Source: Algoriphagus boseongensis
GTDB taxonomy: Bacteria > Bacteroidota > Bacteroidia > Cytophagales > Cyclobacteriaceae
Assembly: GCF_004362805.1 (NCBI RefSeq)
Contig: NZ_SNYF01000007.1
Coordinates: 248,001-312,000 of the forward strand
Length of the DNA stretch: 64,000 nt
Direction: 5' to 3'
Position 1 is the first letter of the stretch, and the number at the start of each line of letters is the position of its first letter. This document shows, in pieces, positions 50,808 through 59,526 of this stretch. Made by a program: the position numbers and the translations under genes. The notes under the pieces are model-generated. The model saw nothing but the letters and a program-made list of their open reading frames with translations. It did no database searches and was not told the DNA's origin.

Positions 50808-51935
50808 ATGATTAGTTACTGGGAACAGAAAAATTTTTTAACCTATGATTTAATAATTGTCGGATCTGGATTTACCGGGCTTTCTGCAGCAATCCATTTT
50901 CAGAAAAAATATCCAAAAGCAAAGGTTTTGGTTTTGGAAAAAGAAATTTTTCCCACCGGGGCAAGTACCAAAAATGCCGGATTTGCCTGTTTTGGAAGCT
51001 TGACAGAAATCTTGGATGATTTTTGGACCATGACGCAGGAGGAAGTGCTCCAGCTTGTAAAAAAGCGATACAAAGGCCTTCAGGATATTAAGAAGCAGTT
51101 TGGGGAAAAAGCTTTGGGATACAAGCATCAGCATGGTTTTGAGCTTTTGGAAGAGGATAGTCTACAGGCCTTGGATCAAATGGATTACCTGAATAAGCTT
51201 TTGAAGAAGACCTTTAAAAAAGATGTTTTTTCATTAGTCAAAAAGCCTCAAAAACTCGGCTTTTCCGAAAAGGTAAAAGCAGTGGTTGAAAACCAGTTTG
51301 AGGGAGAATTGGATCCTGCAAAATATTTGAATTGCTTGTGGGACATGGCCTCAAGACTTGGGGTAAAAATTCTCACAGGGGTCTCAGTGGTTGAAATTGA
51401 AAAAGATACCGGGATTGTCCTTGCCGAAAACGTTGGGAAGTCGAGGACTTTTGAGTTTAAGGGTGAAAAAATCGGAGTTTGCACCAATGCCTTTACCAAG
51501 AAACTCTGGCCCGAGTCAGAAATCAAACCCGGCCGAGGACTCATCCTTCTCAGTAAGCCTTTGGAAGAAAAAATTCCCTGGAAAGGGGCTTTTCACATGG
51601 ATAAGGGATATGTCTATTTTAGGCAAATTGATGGGAGATTACTTATCGGAGGAGCTAGAAACAAGGATTTTGAAAAGGAAAATACTACAGAATTTGTGGT
51701 AAATCCTTTGATTAAAAATCATCTGGAAACTTTGGCAAGAGAGGTGATTTTTCCAGGAAAAAACTTGGAATGGGAAATGGAATGGACTGGAATTATGGCA
51801 TTTGGCTCTAAAAAAATCCCATTGATTCAGGGTATTGGGGATAAAACCGCAGCAGCTGTTCGATTAGGAGGGATGGGAGTTGCTATTGGATGGCAGGTCG
51901 GGAAAGATCTTTCGAAGCTTCTTTCCGACAGGTAA
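50808..51935 (+). CDS. FAD-dependent oxidoreductase (DAO family)
   Basis: 375 residues. The FAD site is VGSGFTGLSAAIHF (18-31) followed by VLVLEKE with the acidic ribose ligand. FPTGASTKNAGFACFG and the C-terminal RLGGMGVAIGWQVG are usual for the DAO superfamily that includes D-amino acid dehydrogenases and glycine oxidase. The substrate, an amine or amino acid, is not determined. Downstream nhaC begins after 51 bases in the same direction and may share the transcript. Confidence 0.88.
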   Translation: MISYWEQKNFLTYDLIIVGSGFTGLSAAIHFQKKYPKAKVLVLEKEIFPTGASTKNAGFACFGSLTEILDDFWTMTQEEVLQLVKKRYKGLQDIKKQFGEKALGYKHQHGFELLEEDSLQALDQMDYLNKLLKKTFKKDVFSLVKKPQKLGFSEKVKAVVENQFEGELDPAKYLNCLWDMASRLGVKILTGVSVVEIEKDTGIVLAENVGKSRTFEFKGEKIGVCTNAFTKKLWPESEIKPGRGLILLSKPLEEKIPWKGAFHMDKGYVYFRQIDGRLLIGGARNKDFEKENTTEFVVNPLIKNHLETLAREVIFPGKNLEWEMEWTGIMAFGSKKIPLIQGIGDKTAAAVRLGGMGVAIGWQVGKDLSKLLSDR

Positions 51936-51986
51936 TTGGTTTTTTTTATTTAGATTGTCCGTTCAAATCTTGAGTAAAATTTGTAG

Positions 51987-53444
51987 ATGAAAGGAATCCC
52001 CAGAGCTCCCAAAGTGCTCGATGCGCTAATCCCCCTAGTTTTTTTAATAGTCCTTTTGGCTGTCAATATCCAGGTTTTCGGAACAGATGGTTTATCAGGT
52101 TCCAACCAAATCGTGCTAATTCTCTCTGCGACTGTAGCTAGCTTGGTTGCTATTTATCGTCTTGGATTTTCTTGGGAAACATTGCAGGAAGGAATGATAA
52201 AAAGTATCAGCGCAGCAATGAGCAGTATTTTGATACTATTTCTTATTGGAGCATTGGCTGGTACCTGGCTTCTGAGTGGGATTGTTCCTGCCATGATTTA
52301 CTACGGACTTCAAGTCTTAAGTCCTATCATTTTCTTGTTTGCAGCTTGTTTTATCAGTGCTATAGTTTCTGTTTCTACAGGTAGCAGCTGGACAACTGTC
52401 GCCACAGTTGGGGTTGCTCTTTTGGGAATTGGCAAAGCATTGGGATTTGAGGAGGGAATTATTGCCGGAGCGATTATTTCTGGGGCCTATTTTGGAGATA
52501 AAATGTCCCCGCTTTCTGATACGACAAACCTTGCGCCGGCCATGGCAGGAACGGATTTGTTTACGCACATCCGGTACATGGCTAAAACAACCATCCCATC
52601 CATCTTGATCACTCTAATTCTTTTCATTGTGATCGGCTTAAATTATGATACAGGGGGAAATGTAGATGACGTTAAGGCGATTTCTAGCGTGATTTTAGAC
52701 AAGTTTAATATCACTCCCTGGCTTTTCGTTGTGCCAGGGTTATTGCTATTTCTAATCATCAAAAAAGTCCCTGCGTTGCCTGCCTTGCTTATCGGGGCTT
52801 TACTGGGAGGAGTTTTTGCCATAATCTTTCAACCTGAAATTATTGCTGAAATTGCCAACGAGCAGGGAAGCTATACTTATTTGTCATTCAAATCCGTAAT
52901 GATGGCTCTTTATGGGGAAATCAGTATTGTCACAGATAATGCCATTGTAAACGAACTCTTGGTGACAGGGGGAATGGCAGGGATGCTAGATACCATATGG
53001 TTGATTGTCTGTGCGATGATTTTTGGCGGAATTATGGAAGAAAGTGGAATGCTAATAGTACTGGCAGAAGCTATTATCAAGAAGGTTCACAGCGTTGGTT
53101 CATTGATTGCTTCTACTGCTGCAACTTGTGTATTCTTCAATATCACCACATCTGATCAATATTTGGCGATTTTGGTTCCGGGTAGGATGTTTGCAGATGT
53201 GTATAAGAAAAGAGGACTAATGCCGGAGAATTTAAGCCGTACCTTGGAAGATTCTGCTACAGTGACTTCGGTTTTGGTTCCCTGGAATACCTGCGGAGCT
53301 ACACAGGCTTCGGTTTTGGGTGTTGCTACCTTGGTGTATGCCCCTTTTTGCTTTTTCAATATAATAAGCCCATTTATGACCATTCTTTACGGATACTTTA
53401 AAATCGGTATCCGTTACATTGAGCCGGAAGAAGAATTGGTATGA
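51987..53444 (+). CDS. nhaC: Na+/H+ antiporter NhaC family
   Basis: 485 residues, with about eleven or twelve membrane helices. Family motifs: STGSSWTTVATVGVALLGIG, ISGAYFGDKMSPLSDTTNLAPAMAGTDLFTHIRYM and EDSATVTSVLVPWNTCGATQA. It expels Na+ in exchange for protons (some members carry malate/lactate). The stop overlaps the start of the following exonuclease gene by four bases (ATGA). Confidence 0.93.
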   Translation: MKGIPRAPKVLDALIPLVFLIVLLAVNIQVFGTDGLSGSNQIVLILSATVASLVAIYRLGFSWETLQEGMIKSISAAMSSILILFLIGALAGTWLLSGIVPAMIYYGLQVLSPIIFLFAACFISAIVSVSTGSSWTTVATVGVALLGIGKALGFEEGIIAGAIISGAYFGDKMSPLSDTTNLAPAMAGTDLFTHIRYMAKTTIPSILITLILFIVIGLNYDTGGNVDDVKAISSVILDKFNITPWLFVVPGLLLFLIIKKVPALPALLIGALLGGVFAIIFQPEIIAEIANEQGSYTYLSFKSVMMALYGEISIVTDNAIVNELLVTGGMAGMLDTIWLIVCAMIFGGIMEESGMLIVLAEAIIKKVHSVGSLIASTAATCVFFNITTSDQYLAILVPGRMFADVYKKRGLMPENLSRTLEDSATVTSVLVPWNTCGATQASVLGVATLVYAPFCFFNIISPFMTILYGYFKIGIRYIEPEEELV

Positions 53445-54043
53445 TCCCGTATAGTATTACAAAAGAGGAAATTAATGAACTTCCCCTAGGTCAGTTTGAG
53501 GGGGATATCTATTTGATTGATCAAATCCAGGATGTAGAAGAAGCTGTGGATTTTTTGGAAGATCAAAACCTAATTGGCTTTGATACAGAAACGCGTCCGA
53601 CCTTTAGAAAAGGCCAGTTTAATCACGTTTCCTTGCTTCAATTGTCGACTGTAAATCAGGCTTTTCTCTTTCGCCTAAATTCAATTGGTTTCCCGGATAG
53701 CTTGAGAAATCTCCTGGAAAAAGAAAATTTGGTCAAAATTGGAGCAGCCGTCCATGATGATATCAAGGCCCTGAGAAAGCTGACAGATTCTTTTCATCCC
53801 CATTCCTTCTTTGATTTGAATGATGAACTGAAAAAGGTTGGATTTCACAATGTAGGAGTTCGAAACCTCTGTGGGATGGTCCTAAAAATGAGAATTTCCA
53901 AGGCCGAACAAGTGTCTAATTGGGAGGCTGAAAAATTGTCTGAGAAGCAAATGCGCTATGCGGCAACTGATGCTTGGGCTTGTCTGGAGATTTTCAAAGT
54001 ACTTCAACAAGAAGGGTACTTGGATTCTCTTTTCAATCGGTAG
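53441..54043 (+). CDS. 3'-5' exonuclease (DEDDy, RNase D-like)
   Basis: 200 residues. The DEDDy catalytic acids are visible: D48 and E50 in IGFDTETRP, D106/D107 in AVHDDIKAL, Y173 and D177 in MRYAATDAW. The absence of an HRDC domain makes it the short RNase D-like type; substrate could be RNA or DNA. It is translationally coupled to nhaC by a four-base overlap, but no functional link is known. The 3' end overlaps the convergent YigZ gene by 11 bases. Confidence 0.92.
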   Translation: MIPYSITKEEINELPLGQFEGDIYLIDQIQDVEEAVDFLEDQNLIGFDTETRPTFRKGQFNHVSLLQLSTVNQAFLFRLNSIGFPDSLRNLLEKENLVKIGAAVHDDIKALRKLTDSFHPHSFFDLNDELKKVGFHNVGVRNLCGMVLKMRISKAEQVSNWEAEKLSEKQMRYAATDAWACLEIFKVLQQEGYLDSLFNR

Positions 54044-54647
54044 AAAGGGTTAGGTTTTCCACGAATTCTAGCTGAGCCAAAACTTGATCCTTTAATCCCG
54101 CCCTGAATCTTAGGGTCAATTCACAATCCAGTTCCATTTTTTGGTTGATGATTTCTAAGTCCAAGCTTTTGACCACTTTCATGACTTCATTCATACTGGG
54201 ATAGGGAAAAGTAAGTTTCAGCTGTTCCTGCACAAATTCTCGGATGATTTCATTTTCCTCGATCGCCAAAGCAGCCGATTGCCGATAGGCTTGGATCAAT
54301 CCACTTACCCCAAGTTTGGTACCTCCAAAATACCTGACCACGACGATAAGAGTATTCGTTAATTGATTGGATTTGATTTGCCCTAATATGGGATCTCCAG
54401 CGGAATGATTGGGTTCTCCGTCGTCATTGGCGCGGAAATGTTCCCCGTCTTTTCCCAAAATCCAAGCATAGCAATGATGGGAAGCATTGTAGTAAGTTTT
54501 TCTCAAGGCAGAAAGCTCCTCTTTGATTTCCTCCTCATTCCTGACTGGAAAGGAAAAGTACAAGAACTTGCTCCCCCGATCTTTGTATAAGCCATTGCTT
54601 TTTTGGGCAAGGGTCAGGTAAGAGTCATCACCAAATGTTTCTTCCAT
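54033..54647 (-). CDS. YigZ/IMPACT family protein
   Basis: 204 residues. The N-terminal UPF0029 domain shows SKFLYFSFPVRNEEEIKEEL, ASHHCYAWILG, NDDGEPNHSAGDPIL and VVRYFGGTKLGVSGLIQAYRQSA, all diagnostic of the YigZ/IMPACT family; a DUF1949-like C-terminal domain follows. The family is linked to translation control, but the bacterial function is unknown. Convergent overlap of 11 bases with the exonuclease gene. Confidence 0.94.
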   Translation of the reverse strand: MEETFGDDSYLTLAQKSNGLYKDRGSKFLYFSFPVRNEEEIKEELSALRKTYYNASHHCYAWILGKDGEHFRANDDGEPNHSAGDPILGQIKSNQLTNTLIVVVRYFGGTKLGVSGLIQAYRQSAALAIEENEIIREFVQEQLKLTFPYPSMNEVMKVVKSLDLEIINQKMELDCELTLRFRAGLKDQVLAQLEFVENLTLSTD

Positions 54648-54737
54648 TTTGGAAACTGCAAATTTGATTCTACTGGAAAATTAGAAAATTAACCCTAGCC
54701 TAACCTCCTCTTCATCTCTTTTCTCTTAATTTTAGCT

Positions 54738-55181
54738 ATGATTATCCCTGATTTAAAAAGATTAAAACAAGCATACCAAAGGGCAGAATTGATTTCTGTC
54801 CCAAAGATTGGAAATGAATTGGGACAGTTAAGTTATTGGGAAAACATGGATCTTTTCCCCAATGGGATCTTAAGGAGCTTTTGGATCACGGGTGTGCGCA
54901 AAGAGGAAATCCGTGGAAAGCATGCGCACTATAAGGAAAACCAAGTGATTTTTGCCTTGAATGGAAAGCTTTGGATTCGGGTGGAAGGATTGGATTCCAG
55001 TATCTCGGAATTTACCCTGAGCAGTCCTGAGCAGGGATTGTATATTCCCCCAATGAATTGGGTAGAAATTCAATTTGAGTCCGAAGCTTGTTTATTGGGG
55101 CTTTCGGACAGGGCTTTTTCAGAAAACGATTACATCAGAGACAAGAATAAATTTGGAAGCTTACAAACAAGTGAAATCTGA
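54738..55181 (+). CDS. FdtA/QdtA-type cupin sugar 3,4-ketoisomerase
   Basis: 147 residues. A single cupin domain with RGKHAHYKENQVIFALNGKLWIRVEG, where the two His of GKHAH are catalytic, and SPEQGLYIPPMNWVEIQFE. Members isomerise dTDP-4-keto-6-deoxyglucose at C3/C4 on the way to dTDP-Fuc3NAc or Quip3NAc. The expected aminotransferase is not in the window, so it must be encoded elsewhere if this pathway exists. The next gene begins inside its 3' end. Confidence 0.86.
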   Translation: MIIPDLKRLKQAYQRAELISVPKIGNELGQLSYWENMDLFPNGILRSFWITGVRKEEIRGKHAHYKENQVIFALNGKLWIRVEGLDSSISEFTLSSPEQGLYIPPMNWVEIQFESEACLLGLSDRAFSENDYIRDKNKFGSLQTSEI

Positions 55182-56091
55182 TTCTTTTTCCCTTCGGGTA
55201 GTTTCTGCCAATGAGGAGCGTTTTCCTTATTTTCTGAGAAAATATTCTTCCCCTAATTTTTCTCAGTTACTGGATTTTCAATGGATAAAAAAGTCCAAGA
55301 TTCACGTTTCAATGACCTTGGCAATTTCTGAATCAGGAGAAGCGTATTCCCTGCCTCAATCTCCCTTTGGAGGAATTTGGGTAGAGGAATCCATAAGCCT
55401 GGAAGCTTTGCTCGAGTTTATCCAAGCTGTTTTGGAGAGACTTAAAGAGATCAAAGTTCATTTAGTAAGGGTAATCCAGGCTCCAAAACAGTATGAGGAG
55501 CATTCGGATTTGATTAGCTATGCTTTACAGGAATCTGGTTTTCATTTAGAAAAACTTACGAGCCATCAATTTTTTATAGGCAAAAAGAGGATTGGGAAAT
55601 TTGTCCAGAAGTCTTTGCCGAAATATTTGTCAAAACTGAAAGAGAACAATCTCAATGTCAGGATAAACCCAATCCAGAATTTTTCTTTTCTAGAAGAAAT
55701 CCGGCTTTGGAATGGTCAGAAAGGGTATGAGATGAATTTTGATGAAAATCGATTGATCCAGCAGGTTTCAGAATATCCTGAGCGATATTTTTTGATTTCG
55801 ATCTCTGATTCACGTCAGGAAAAATCCATAGCCCATTCTCTGGCGGTAAAATTGACCCCAAATTCCTTTTACTATTACCTTTCAGCCATTGATCCAAAAA
55901 GTCAGGCAAAGGGTTTGGGAGAAATCCTTTTGATGTATCTTTTCAAGCTGGCAGAAAAGCATAAGGCAGAGTTTATCGACTTGGGATCATCTGAAAGTGA
56001 AGCCGGTCCTAATCATTCTCTGATTTTCTTTAAGTCCAGGTTTTCCAACGATATTAGCAATAAATCCTCTTGGTCCTGTTTGATTAAGTAA
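55153..56091 (+). CDS. GNAT/FemAB-like acetyltransferase
   Basis: About 312 residues from TTG 55153; GTG 55171 is an alternative and there is no ATG near the N-terminus. The upstream frame is open to 55075 but that part overlaps the cupin gene. The C-terminal half has GNAT features: AHSLAVKLTPNSFYYYLSAID then SQAKGLGEILLMYLFKLAE (acetyl-CoA loop) and a family-like ending. The N-terminal half resembles FemAB/BioF2-type proteins that modify cell-wall or surface sugars. It may N-acetylate the amino sugar started by the cupin isomerase. One base overlaps the GT2 gene. Confidence 0.72.
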   Translation: MEAYKQVKSDSFSLRVVSANEERFPYFLRKYSSPNFSQLLDFQWIKKSKIHVSMTLAISESGEAYSLPQSPFGGIWVEESISLEALLEFIQAVLERLKEIKVHLVRVIQAPKQYEEHSDLISYALQESGFHLEKLTSHQFFIGKKRIGKFVQKSLPKYLSKLKENNLNVRINPIQNFSFLEEIRLWNGQKGYEMNFDENRLIQQVSEYPERYFLISISDSRQEKSIAHSLAVKLTPNSFYYYLSAIDPKSQAKGLGEILLMYLFKLAEKHKAEFIDLGSSESEAGPNHSLIFFKSRFSNDISNKSSWSCLIK

Positions 56092-57041
56092 TGAGAACCA
56101 CCGATCTAGTCTCGATTATTTGCATTTCCTATAACCATGAATCATGGATTGAGGAGACTTTGGAGGGTATAAAGGAGCAGGATTATAGTTTTTTGGAACT
56201 CTTCGTGGTGGATAATGGAAGTCAGGATGAAACTCCAGAAAAAATTCAAAGATGGGTCGATAAAAACTCCCATTTACTTTCCGTTCAGGTAGAATTGTTG
56301 AAAGAGTCACAGCCTTATTGTCAGCTTTTTAATCAAATTTTGGCCAAGGCAAAGGGGAAATATGTGATTGACCTTTCTGGGGATGACGTCATTTTTCCTG
56401 ATCATATTTCTGTCAGTGTAAACGAATTAAAGAAGGCTCCTTATGCGGCGTTTTCTTTTTCTGATGCATACATTATTGACTCCAGAAATGAGGTAAGCAC
56501 GTTTTATCCAAGAAATACCGCGGGAGAATTAAAAGATGAGATAGAGCTGTCGAATATTTATGAAGTGGTAATCAAGCGGAGTTTTATATGTGCTGCTACT
56601 ATTGTTTTCCAGACAGAAATTTTGAGAAAGGAGGGAGCATACGACCAGTCTTTGTATTATGAGGATTTCGATATTCAAGTGCGTCTTACTCGAAAATACC
56701 CCGTAATTTTTTCAGACCACATTGGAGTTCTAAAAAGAAAGCATGAGGATTCCATGTCGGCTGCCCAATACAAAAGGTATAATTCGCCAATGCTTCCCAG
56801 TACGGTGAAAGTCTGTAGGAAAATTCAGGCAATGAATTTATATCCAGAAGAAAATATCGCTTTAAGGAGCCGGTTAAGATATGAATTGAAACATGCACTT
56901 TGGTCTGCAAATTTCGGCCCAGCTAGAGAGTTGGTTGAGATTGGGAAAAGTATTGGGATGAGAGGATTAACCTTCAGATTTTATACTTTCTGGGCTAAAA
57001 ATTCCTTCGATCTTTCTTGGCTTTACGAGTTGCTGACCTAG
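56091..57041 (+). CDS. Glycosyltransferase family 2 protein
   Basis: 316 residues. GT-A fold: VSIICISYNHESWI (7-20), VVDNGSQDET (39-48) and the metal-binding GDD at 97-99 (VIDLSGDDVIFPDH). YYEDFDIQVRLTRKY near 190 is the acceptor-side ED motif. No membrane helix, so it works at the cytoplasmic membrane face. It is the last of three overlapping genes (cupin, GNAT, GT2), probably transferring a modified amino sugar to a surface glycan. The stop is shared with that of the convergent M16 gene (CTAG). Confidence 0.9.
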   Translation: MRTTDLVSIICISYNHESWIEETLEGIKEQDYSFLELFVVDNGSQDETPEKIQRWVDKNSHLLSVQVELLKESQPYCQLFNQILAKAKGKYVIDLSGDDVIFPDHISVSVNELKKAPYAAFSFSDAYIIDSRNEVSTFYPRNTAGELKDEIELSNIYEVVIKRSFICAATIVFQTEILRKEGAYDQSLYYEDFDIQVRLTRKYPVIFSDHIGVLKRKHEDSMSAAQYKRYNSPMLPSTVKVCRKIQAMNLYPEENIALRSRLRYELKHALWSANFGPARELVEIGKSIGMRGLTFRFYTFWAKNSFDLSWLYELLT

Positions 57042-58309
57042 CCTACTAATACTTCAATAAATTTCTCTTTTGAGAAATATTTCTTTCCTATTTCCAGGAT
57101 GTCCGAGGAATTGAATTTTCGGAAAAATTCTAGTTGACGCTGATAAAAGGAAAAATCCTCTCCAGAAAAATGAACGGCTTTGAATCGGTCTACCAGATCA
57201 AATGCATTACTAAACTTCCCGAGCATTTGTCCGATGAGGTAGTTTCTTACCAACTCAAGCTCATCCTCGTCTAAAGGAACCTCGCACAAAAGTCGAATTT
57301 CTTTATCAATCTCCTCAAGTACTTCTTGTCTAAATTGCTTTTGGACATCAGCCGAGATCACCCAATAGTTATGGTCATCGATCTCCCCAAGAGAGGAAAA
57401 GATCCCGTAGGTATGCCCCTTATCTTCTCGGATATTTTTGATCAACCGTGAACCAAAATATCCTCCCAAGACGGTATTAAAAACCGTTAGCGGAATATAA
57501 TCCGGATGATTTTTGGGTATGGACCAATTTCCCAATCGAATACTGGTTTGAACGGAGTCGGGTTTTTCTTCCTGGCAACTTTCAATGCCTTCAATGGAAT
57601 ATTCAGCTATTTTGGATTCTAAATCAACTTTGGGAATAGCTGATAGTTCTTCCATCAGCTTTAGAATTTCTTCAGAGTTAAAATCCCCGGAAACGAAGAT
57701 TTCTGCTTTGTTCCAAAGTTTGGTCTGGTAGTAATCCAAAAGGTCTTCCCGATTTACCTCATCCAAATGGCTTTCTAGTGTTTCCTGTCCATAAGGATGC
57801 TGGCTTCCAAAAAGGCAATTACGGAAAAGCATGGAAGCTCGGGAAGCATTTTTCTCCCGCTCCATTTTCAATCCTATTTTTCTTAGGGCTTTCTTTTTCT
57901 GAATTTTTTCTTCTGGAAAAATCGCCTCTATAAACAAGGAAAGAAAAACCGGCAAAACGGAATTTAAATGCTTTTTGGTGGTAAGGAGATTAATTCCTTC
58001 CTGAGAAAATCCGGAAAAGGGATGAACCTCACTGGCATGAAAATCGAAAAATTCGGACAGTTCTTCTTCAGAAAACCTTTGGGTCCCTTCAGTCAAAAGC
58101 TGTAAAGTAAATGAGGGAACCTGAAATTTTGAAAGGGGTAAGTGAAGTTTTGAGCTTTTGCATATCACCTCAATCTTGACTGCTTCAAGTAAGGGAGTCG
58201 AAAAGAGGAAAACCTTTATTCCATTTGATGTATGAAACTCAGTGGGATTTGAAATATCAAAGTCCCCCGGAATAACAAATTCGGGAGCCTTGGATCTGTC
58301 AAGTAGCAT
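57038..58309 (-). CDS. M16 family peptidase, non-catalytic subunit type
   Basis: 423 residues. Two M16 half-domains are recognisable. The catalytic HxxEH motif expected near residue 70 is missing: that position reads SFTLQLLTEGTQRF. The C-terminal arginine-tyrosine motif of the partner subunit is present in GSRLIKNIREDKGHTYG (about 285-301). In two-subunit M16B enzymes one protein carries HxxEH and the other the R/Y pair, so this fits the second type. No catalytic partner is in the window. No signal peptide. The gene overlaps the porV stop by one base and ends the operon. Confidence 0.85.
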   Translation of the reverse strand: MLLDRSKAPEFVIPGDFDISNPTEFHTSNGIKVFLFSTPLLEAVKIEVICKSSKLHLPLSKFQVPSFTLQLLTEGTQRFSEEELSEFFDFHASEVHPFSGFSQEGINLLTTKKHLNSVLPVFLSLFIEAIFPEEKIQKKKALRKIGLKMEREKNASRASMLFRNCLFGSQHPYGQETLESHLDEVNREDLLDYYQTKLWNKAEIFVSGDFNSEEILKLMEELSAIPKVDLESKIAEYSIEGIESCQEEKPDSVQTSIRLGNWSIPKNHPDYIPLTVFNTVLGGYFGSRLIKNIREDKGHTYGIFSSLGEIDDHNYWVISADVQKQFRQEVLEEIDKEIRLLCEVPLDEDELELVRNYLIGQMLGKFSNAFDLVDRFKAVHFSGEDFSFYQRQLEFFRKFNSSDILEIGKKYFSKEKFIEVLVG

Positions 58310-59526
58310 TAATTACTGGAAATGGTGTAAAGAAGAGAGAAACGAAGTGTTTCTGCAAGTGGGTGATTTTGTGTTTGAGGAACTAGATAGGAGAAATCAA
58401 TGCCGATTCGGTTTAGATCTAGACCCAAGCCCATCGTGAAGTATTTTCTTCCGCCCTTACTTTGGTTTTCGTAAAAATATCCGGTTCGAAGAGCAAACTT
58501 GTCAGCGTACATGTATTCTGCACCAAATGATACGGTAAACTCTTTCATTTCTTCAGAAAATCCATCCGGAGCATCTGCAAATGAACCAAACATACCTGAA
58601 ATCAAGGCTCTATTAGGGTCTTTTCCCGCCTGAATGATCAGGTTTCCATTTTCATCTGTGGCCAATGTTCCATCCTCATTGGTAAGATAAATAGGAGGGG
58701 TTGGAACCAGCAGTTTATTCAAATCCAAGGAAAGGAAAAGCTTATTGTTTTCGTCAAAGAAAATCCCGTACGTAGTTCCTATTCTAAAATTGGTCGGAAT
58801 GTAATCTAGATCTTCAGCGCTGTTGTAGGTGATTTTTGGACCGATGTTGGTAATTGCAACGCCCCATGCCCAAGAACCTTCTTTGGATCCGATGATGGTT
58901 GGTTTTTGATAATAAAGTCCAATATCCGCTCCCACACTTATTCCTGCTTTTGCTTCATTTCCTCCGGTTGAGTTAGAAATATTTCCAGAAAGGTTGGAAT
59001 GAATGAATCTAGCTGAAATGCCCAAGCCGAAGTTTTGCGAAAGCTTTCTGGAGTACGTTCCGCCGATTGCGATATCTCTAGGATTGAATTCTCCTAATTC
59101 GTTTCCTCTTCCATCTGTCAATTGGATATCTCCCATGTTGAAGTATCTCAAGTCAAATGAAAAAGCAGAAAACTCGTCAATTTTCTTAAAACCTGTCAAA
59201 TAGCTCAATGACATATCATTTACCAGCTTCCCAAGCCAAGGGGAATAGGACAATGAAAAACCTAAATCGTCTTTGATGAAAGCAAGTTTTCCTGAGTTCC
59301 AATGAGCTGAGTTGGCGTCTGGGGAAGTGGCTACACCTACATCACCCATTCCTGAATGTCTGGAGTCTGGCGCAAAATTTAAAAAAGGCACAGCAGTAGT
59401 GATCACACGTCTGTTAGGATCTTGACCAGAGATGATTACACTGTTTTGTCCAAAAGTTGAAAAACCAGCCAATAGCAATCCAAAAATCAAACTGCCCTTC
59501 TTGACTATATCGGTTCTTATTTTCAT
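58309..59526 (-). CDS. porV: Type IX secretion outer membrane protein PorV
   Basis: 405 residues with a signal peptide (about 1-26, ends STFGQ). PorV (LptO) is a FadL-like 14-stranded barrel of the outer membrane. Signatures: AVPFLNFAPDSRHSGMGDVGVATSPDANSAHWNSGKLAF near the N-terminus, then pairs of amphipathic strands. It takes cargo from the SprA translocon to the PorU sortase. It overlaps porU by four bases and the M16 gene by one, and the porU-porV order is the usual one. Confidence 0.93.
   Translation of the reverse strand: MKIRTDIVKKGSLIFGLLLAGFSTFGQNSVIISGQDPNRRVITTAVPFLNFAPDSRHSGMGDVGVATSPDANSAHWNSGKLAFIKDDLGFSLSYSPWLGKLVNDMSLSYLTGFKKIDEFSAFSFDLRYFNMGDIQLTDGRGNELGEFNPRDIAIGGTYSRKLSQNFGLGISARFIHSNLSGNISNSTGGNEAKAGISVGADIGLYYQKPTIIGSKEGSWAWGVAITNIGPKITYNSAEDLDYIPTNFRIGTTYGIFFDENNKLFLSLDLNKLLVPTPPIYLTNEDGTLATDENGNLIIQAGKDPNRALISGMFGSFADAPDGFSEEMKEFTVSFGAEYMYADKFALRTGYFYENQSKGGRKYFTMGLGLDLNRIGIDFSYLVPQTQNHPLAETLRFSLLYTISSN

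Noticed and set aside
55075..55152. Longer N-terminus for the GNAT protein from TTG 55075
   Set aside because: It would add 26 residues wholly inside the cupin gene and without family-like sequence; 55153 or 55171 fits better.
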